47,740 nt of DNA from Sphaeroforma arctica JP610. Its lineage: Eukaryota > Opisthokonta > Ichthyosporea > Ichthyophonida. The notes below the pieces were generated by a model. That model made no database searches and was not told the DNA's origin. It worked only from the letters and a program-made list of their open reading frames with translations. Below are positions 44,055-47,740 of the stretch, in pieces (position 1 is the stretch's first letter; each line of letters begins with the position of its first letter). The DNA is taken from the NCBI RefSeq assembly GCF_001186125.1, contig NW_014039898.1:4483-52222 (forward strand). The letters are read 5' to 3'. The position numbers and the translations under genes are program-made.

Positions 44055-45240
44055 TGTTCATCCTCGGTCAATACTACTGGGCTCTCTTCTTTAACGATGT
44101 CAGCCATTTCTATATCGTTGCCTGTCGACGAAGAGTCTGTCGTGGAAGGTTGAGGCAGCGTATTGGTAACCATCGTGTCGGATGGTTGTGTCGGGAAGAC
44201 CGTTGGTATATGAAGTCGTCCGGGTTCCGCACGCGCTGGTTCTTTAGCGTTTGCTGGGATTCGCGGGTTAGGTGAGAATAGTTTTGCATCATGTTTTGCT
44301 TGGCAAGCCTTCTGGACACGGTCCGTGGTAGATCGGAGGATGTCTGCGTTAGTAGAGTTTGCAAGGGGGCTCAGTAGTGCATCCATGCTGCGGGCAAGAA
44401 TTTTTGGCGCTCGTTCATGTGTGCAGCGGGCCTCCCACTTGGTGCGGAGATAGTGGATTAAGACTGCTTTCATAGCGTCGGGATGTTGTTGGGAGTGGGG
44501 GTCGATATTTTCCACGTAAGTGCTGCATGTCGTTTCACCTGGGCGACAGACAAAGGCGGACGAAACTGATGGAGCTTCCGCGATTTTTCAAATACTGAAT
44601 GGGATGGGGGCTTGCCGTTAGGGAAAATTGCTCGGAAGAAGAGCCATACCAGAGTTATGTCATCCATTTCATAAAGAGTTTTGTCCGGCATCGGGCGGAC
44701 CACCACTTTCGTCAAAAGGTGTTCGGGTACTGGCGGCTGCGGTAGGGACTGAGAAACTGGTGGGGTCGGGTGTTTTTAGGGCTCGGGTTTTCAGGTTTGT
44801 CCACTTTTGAGCGGTAGCTGGGAGGCTCACTGCTGCTATTGGGCGCCTGTGACCGTGGTCGTTTTGCTGGCCGAGCAGACGGGCTTGTGGAGCCAAATCG
44901 GAAAGTGTCGGGTGTGTCTTCATCTATTGGTGCACGGGTTTGGGATTTAAGGTCCTGGAGTTCGGATTCGAGGTTGTTTACTTTTGCACAGAGGTTAGTG
45001 AGCATTTGGTGCATGGTTGATTTCCATTGGTCATCAGTCAAAGGCTTCTTGAAGATGTGTTCATCATTGTTCGGGGTTGGTAGAGGCGGTCCCAAAATTT
45101 GATTGAGATTGGCCTGTAGTGTATTGACCTGGGCAGAGACGTCTATGATAGATTTTGTAAGTCCAATTTCCATTGGTCATTGGGCAAGGAGTCCTTGAGG
45201 ATGAACGCCTCAGTTGAGGATTCGGCCTGGCCGACATTTT
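44048..45240 (-). pseudogene. LINE ORF1, coiled-coil, frame-broken
   Basis: Pieces at about 45240-45170, 45173-44712, 44715-44470 and 44515-44048 lie in successive frames. The N-terminal part has heptad-like helices (VNTLQANLNQIL, LCAKVNNLESELQDLK) and a twice-used motif (LKDSLPNDQWK, then FKKPLTDDQWK). A Ser/Pro/Arg-rich basic part (ARPAKRPRSQAPN) may bind nucleic acid. The end is acidic (VLTEDEQC). No RRM or CCHC is visible. Confidence 0.65.
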
Positions 45241-45642
45241 TCACGGCTGTGGGACTGTGGGACCCCAGGCTCCCTACTAGATTTTTTGTTTTTTTTGTTT
45301 GAAAATACAAATTTCAAGTCTGGTATTTATGCGAATTTTGGTGGGGTCCGTGGGATTTTAGAAAAAACCCTCTACACTGGTAACCTGCTGGTCACCGAGA
45401 TTTACGTTTCGGAGACGAGAATTTGAATCAAAGGTCCGTCGTGAAAAAATATATTTGGGGGAGTGAAAAATAAATATCGGGAAGTACCACACCCTCGAGA
45501 GCCGTCTGAACACTTTCGGCGTTCTGGTTATGATCTGTATTGATCATTTCTTAGTACCTACATTTTATAAAAAGAAAGAAATATATAATTTTGGTGCAGT
45601 GCACGTGATATTTTGAAATATAACCAACAAATGGATACATAC

Positions 45643-45923
45643 TCTGTTTTTATGGGACCTCCCACCTCGTCCCTATATGAAATTGCCGCGCCGAGAAGAC
45701 TATGTCCCTTCTTCCCGAAATACTTTGTCATATCTTCGTAATGCCATTGACTTAAGATTTTCTGTTTGTGGTCTATAATAATGTGTAGTGTCTCCGTGTC
45801 AAGAGTCTCTTTAACTTTCTCAATGTGGTGATCCTGCCAGCTTCCCCTCGCGGTGTGGTTTTGGAAACGAAGGATTTCGCTCGATATGATCGTTAGAACC
45901 GGCAGTATTGATGCAAGGTCCAC
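45643..45923 (-). pseudogene. QSDN copy 2: first acidic motif exon
   Basis: DTETLHIIIDHKQKILSQWH followed by KYFGKKGHSLLGAAIS. The D of DHKQK is the candidate first catalytic residue. The exon ends GPIKTE before a GTATGT donor-like site at 45642-45637. The residues expected next from copy 1 (a FYYYIPDDN stretch) are missing; the LINE occupies the interval. Confidence 0.6.
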
Positions 45924-45997
45924 GAATGATAGTTCCTTCCCGCAGTCAGTTGTAATTGGCTCTATACCTTCTGGAGGTGATACGAAAGATTGGAAGT

Positions 45998-46303
45998 CTA
46001 GACTACGTCCAGATCTGGCATGTCTGTACTTACTGGATCGGTAGTAGCTGCCTCATGCTGCGTCCTGATGCGATCTACCACAATCTCCGCAGCCCTTGTA
46101 GTAAGACTTCCACGGATATGTTTCCCGATACGTGGTATCAATGATAGCATTTGTAAACACCTTCTACACTTAAATTTATGCGTTTTAGTGCACTTGTCAC
46201 CACCCATGGCTCGTTCAAGGCAGTGGAATAAGTCCCCATCGCATTTGGTATGGTCGTGTGTACAATGTTTTGCATAATCCCGCTTTATGAAGGTCTGCAA
46301 CAC
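45998..46303 (-). pseudogene. QSDN copy 2: Cys/His zinc-binding module
   Basis: HCTHDHTKC, LFHCLERAMGGDKC and KTHKFKCRRC form a dense Cys/His cluster matching copy 1 near 17830-17880 in spacing. It is followed by a helical linker with IVVDRIRTQHEA. Confidence 0.55.
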
Positions 46304-46898
46304 CTTTACCTCCTTTTCAAATAGTCCTCATTATTTACAAAATAGCAACAAGAAGTCTGTGTTATTCATAAATGTGGTGAAATAGTGCGATAGTCCCACA
46401 TGTTGTTTTGCCTCCTTTGTGACCATGTCCAACATGACATAAAAGGAACTCTTGCCTATCTGTTTGTACGCATTAGTTGATGTAGGCGTAGTGAGAGTGA
46501 GGGTTTGGTTGGCTGTGGTGGACAGATGTGCACGAGGTGTGTGCTCGCCGAAATACTTATCATATGCTCTTCACATAACGTCCTTACTATATTTACGTAA
46601 CATGTAAGGTATGTCTTTCAGACGAGCGTCCAGATAGCGTGGGTTTCGTAATTGTCCTGCTATAAATCCAGTAATCATGTCTGATGTGGTATGTATCCAA
46701 TTCAATGTGTATAGAAAACTCACAGACTCCTTCTAATTGTAACGAATAGGGGGTGAGATTGATTGTGTCAGAGCTCCAGATAAATAGTACAATATCCAAG
46801 CGCATAGTTAGAAATCTTTATAAATAGAAATAACTTCTTACCCTGGCTTTATATGTTCCTCGCTCAGACAAATTCTCCCCTCGAAGAGATCTTCCGTA

Positions 46899-47156
46899 TC
46901 ATTCTCCAAATTTCGAGCTCGGTGTTGACACTTTATTTTCTGGTTGATCTCCTGATTCTGTTGCTCGCGGCGTAGTGCGCGACGGGCTCGACTCAAAGCG
47001 GGCTGTCGCATCTGAAAGTGTGTCTTTCACTTTGTTCGTGATATCAAGTTTGGTTTGAGCTCCATCATTCAAAAACTCATAAAGAGTGCATACTCGACAT
47101 ATAGAACTACATCCAGTGCGAACAGCTAAATCCGCAACCGTGTTTATATGCCTCAT
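46899..47156 (-). pseudogene. QSDN copy 2: middle region
   Basis: RTGCSSICRVCTLYEFLNDG adds another Cys cluster, then a Ser/Thr-rich, charged tail. It is out of frame with the N-terminal piece. No domain recognised. The interval 46304-46898 holds only short frames. Confidence 0.4.
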
Positions 47157-47239
47157 ATCTTACTCTTTCTCGGATTGATTCAGAACGAGCCTATACAATA
47201 GATCACTCGCTTGTGTATCTTTGAACGATATAATTTTCA

Positions 47240-47722
47240 CCACTTGCTCACTAGCCCGCGTATGTTACTAATCAACGAGTCTCTTTTGGGCGTTTTTGTC
47301 TCCATTGCTGCATATGAAACCTGATAGACGAAAGGACGTACTGTGTCACCAAGAAATTCGTACAATTTATCTATCTTAGCATTACAGATGCCATCATCAT
47401 CTTTTGCTTTGTCTCGTTCTGCTGCGGCCAGAATATCGACGTCACTAAAATGAATCAGTTCCTGTTCACGTAGCGAGCGTCGGACCGGTCCTTGATTCTG
47501 AGCGCACTAACCTCTTCTTCGTTTGTTATTCTTTTGACCTTTCTGGTTTGTTGTTTGACAACAGCATTGACTATCTAAACACAAGTATGTTTCGTCGTTA
47601 ACGCTCGGCGTTTCGCATCCAAGACATCGTTTACACTCATCACACTGGCCCCGATCGTGACGGTGGGTTGCAACAGGACATGGCCAATATGGATCATCCT
47701 GCTGTTGTAGTAAACACATCAA
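47240..47722 (-). pseudogene. QSDN copy 2: Cys-rich N-terminal part
   Basis: CDECKRCLGCETPSVNDETY and CLDSQCC give a cross-brace-like cysteine pattern. A basic NNKRRRG ends at a TAG, and the same frame goes on with SLREQELIHFSDVDILAAAE and KIDKLYEFLGDTVRPF. The start is uncertain because the window ends at 47740. Confidence 0.5.
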
Positions 47723-47740
47723 AATACGATACTAAACCTA

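Larger units (their letters stand above)
40560..45560 (-). mobile_element. APE-type LINE (non-LTR retrotransposon) inserted in QSDN copy 2
   Basis: Minus-strand element: 5' region to about 45560, ORF1 about 45240-44048, ORF2 44054-40594 (endonuclease, RT, CCHC C-terminus), a 3' untranslated part of only about 35 bases, and a short ATT-rich tail (about 40561-40577) instead of poly(A). ORF1 has about three frame changes. ORF2 has about three frame changes and one in-frame TAA (41632-41634). The exact ends are not fixed; no clear target-site duplication was found. The clade is not assigned. Confidence 0.85.
39049..47740 (-). mobile_element. QSDN-family transposase-like gene, copy 2, split by a LINE
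   Basis: Minus-strand gene running off the right end of the window. Parts in order: Cys-rich N-terminus (47722-47507), helical middle (47506-47240 and 47156-46899), Cys/His module (46303-45998), first acidic motif IIIDHKQK and FGKKG (45923-45643), LINE (about 40560-45560), QSDN and EAQVG (40560-40386), intron (39805-40385), C-terminal part (39804-39049). It is decayed by stops and shifts. The C-terminus is cut by the Gypsy B LTR, so the SAP region of copy 1 has no counterpart here. Confidence 0.6.

Overview
The window looks like a nuclear contig from an intron-rich unicellular eukaryote. The host genes are a p38/Hog1-type MAP kinase split by seven introns with GT...AG ends, and a seven-helix receptor fused to an RGS domain. 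THAP-type zinc fingers, two Ty3/Gypsy families, a LINE and short TTTAGGG telomere-like tracts are also present. Together these suggest a unicellular opisthokont or holozoan, for example an ichthyosporean, but this is inference and the species cannot be fixed from sequence alone.

Layout: (1) 1-6850 is the only ordinary gene space. It holds the p38 kinase (+) and the receptor-RGS gene (-), which converge on shared poly(A) signals. (2) 6850-9325 is an AT-rich spacer with palindromes and a decayed THAP-finger gene. (3) 9325-13970 is a broken Ty3/Gypsy element (A, minus strand) carrying an inserted LTR of its own family. (4) 14005-20200 is copy 1 of a large transposase-like gene (minus strand), called here the QSDN family after a conserved motif. 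It is full of short tandem repeats built on TAC/GTA triplets. (5) 20200-29690 is non-coding and repeat-rich: several minisatellites, a higher-order tandem array, a very AT-rich tract, and two 385-bp direct repeats. (6) 30011-30909 is a THAP gene with a tandemly duplicated upstream region, followed by telomere-like repeats. (7) 30946-39048 is a second Ty3/Gypsy element (B, minus strand) with both LTRs. (8) 39049-47740 is copy 2 of the QSDN gene (minus strand), truncated by Gypsy B, holding a 581-nt spliceosome-like intron and split by a 5-kb APE-type LINE.

The most interesting content is the QSDN family. It has Cys/His zinc-binding motifs, a candidate D...D...E triad (DHKQK, QSDN, EAQxGK) and, in copy 1, a SAP-like DNA-binding segment. 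I infer a DDE-type DNA transposon lineage that I cannot assign to a named superfamily. Both copies are decayed. Comparing them shows an intron present in one and absent in the other, and coding minisatellites that have kept the reading frame. The 40-47 kb end is a nest: LINE inside QSDN copy 2, with Gypsy B abutting its 3' part. Sequence gaps lie at 14946-15172 and 27172-27191.
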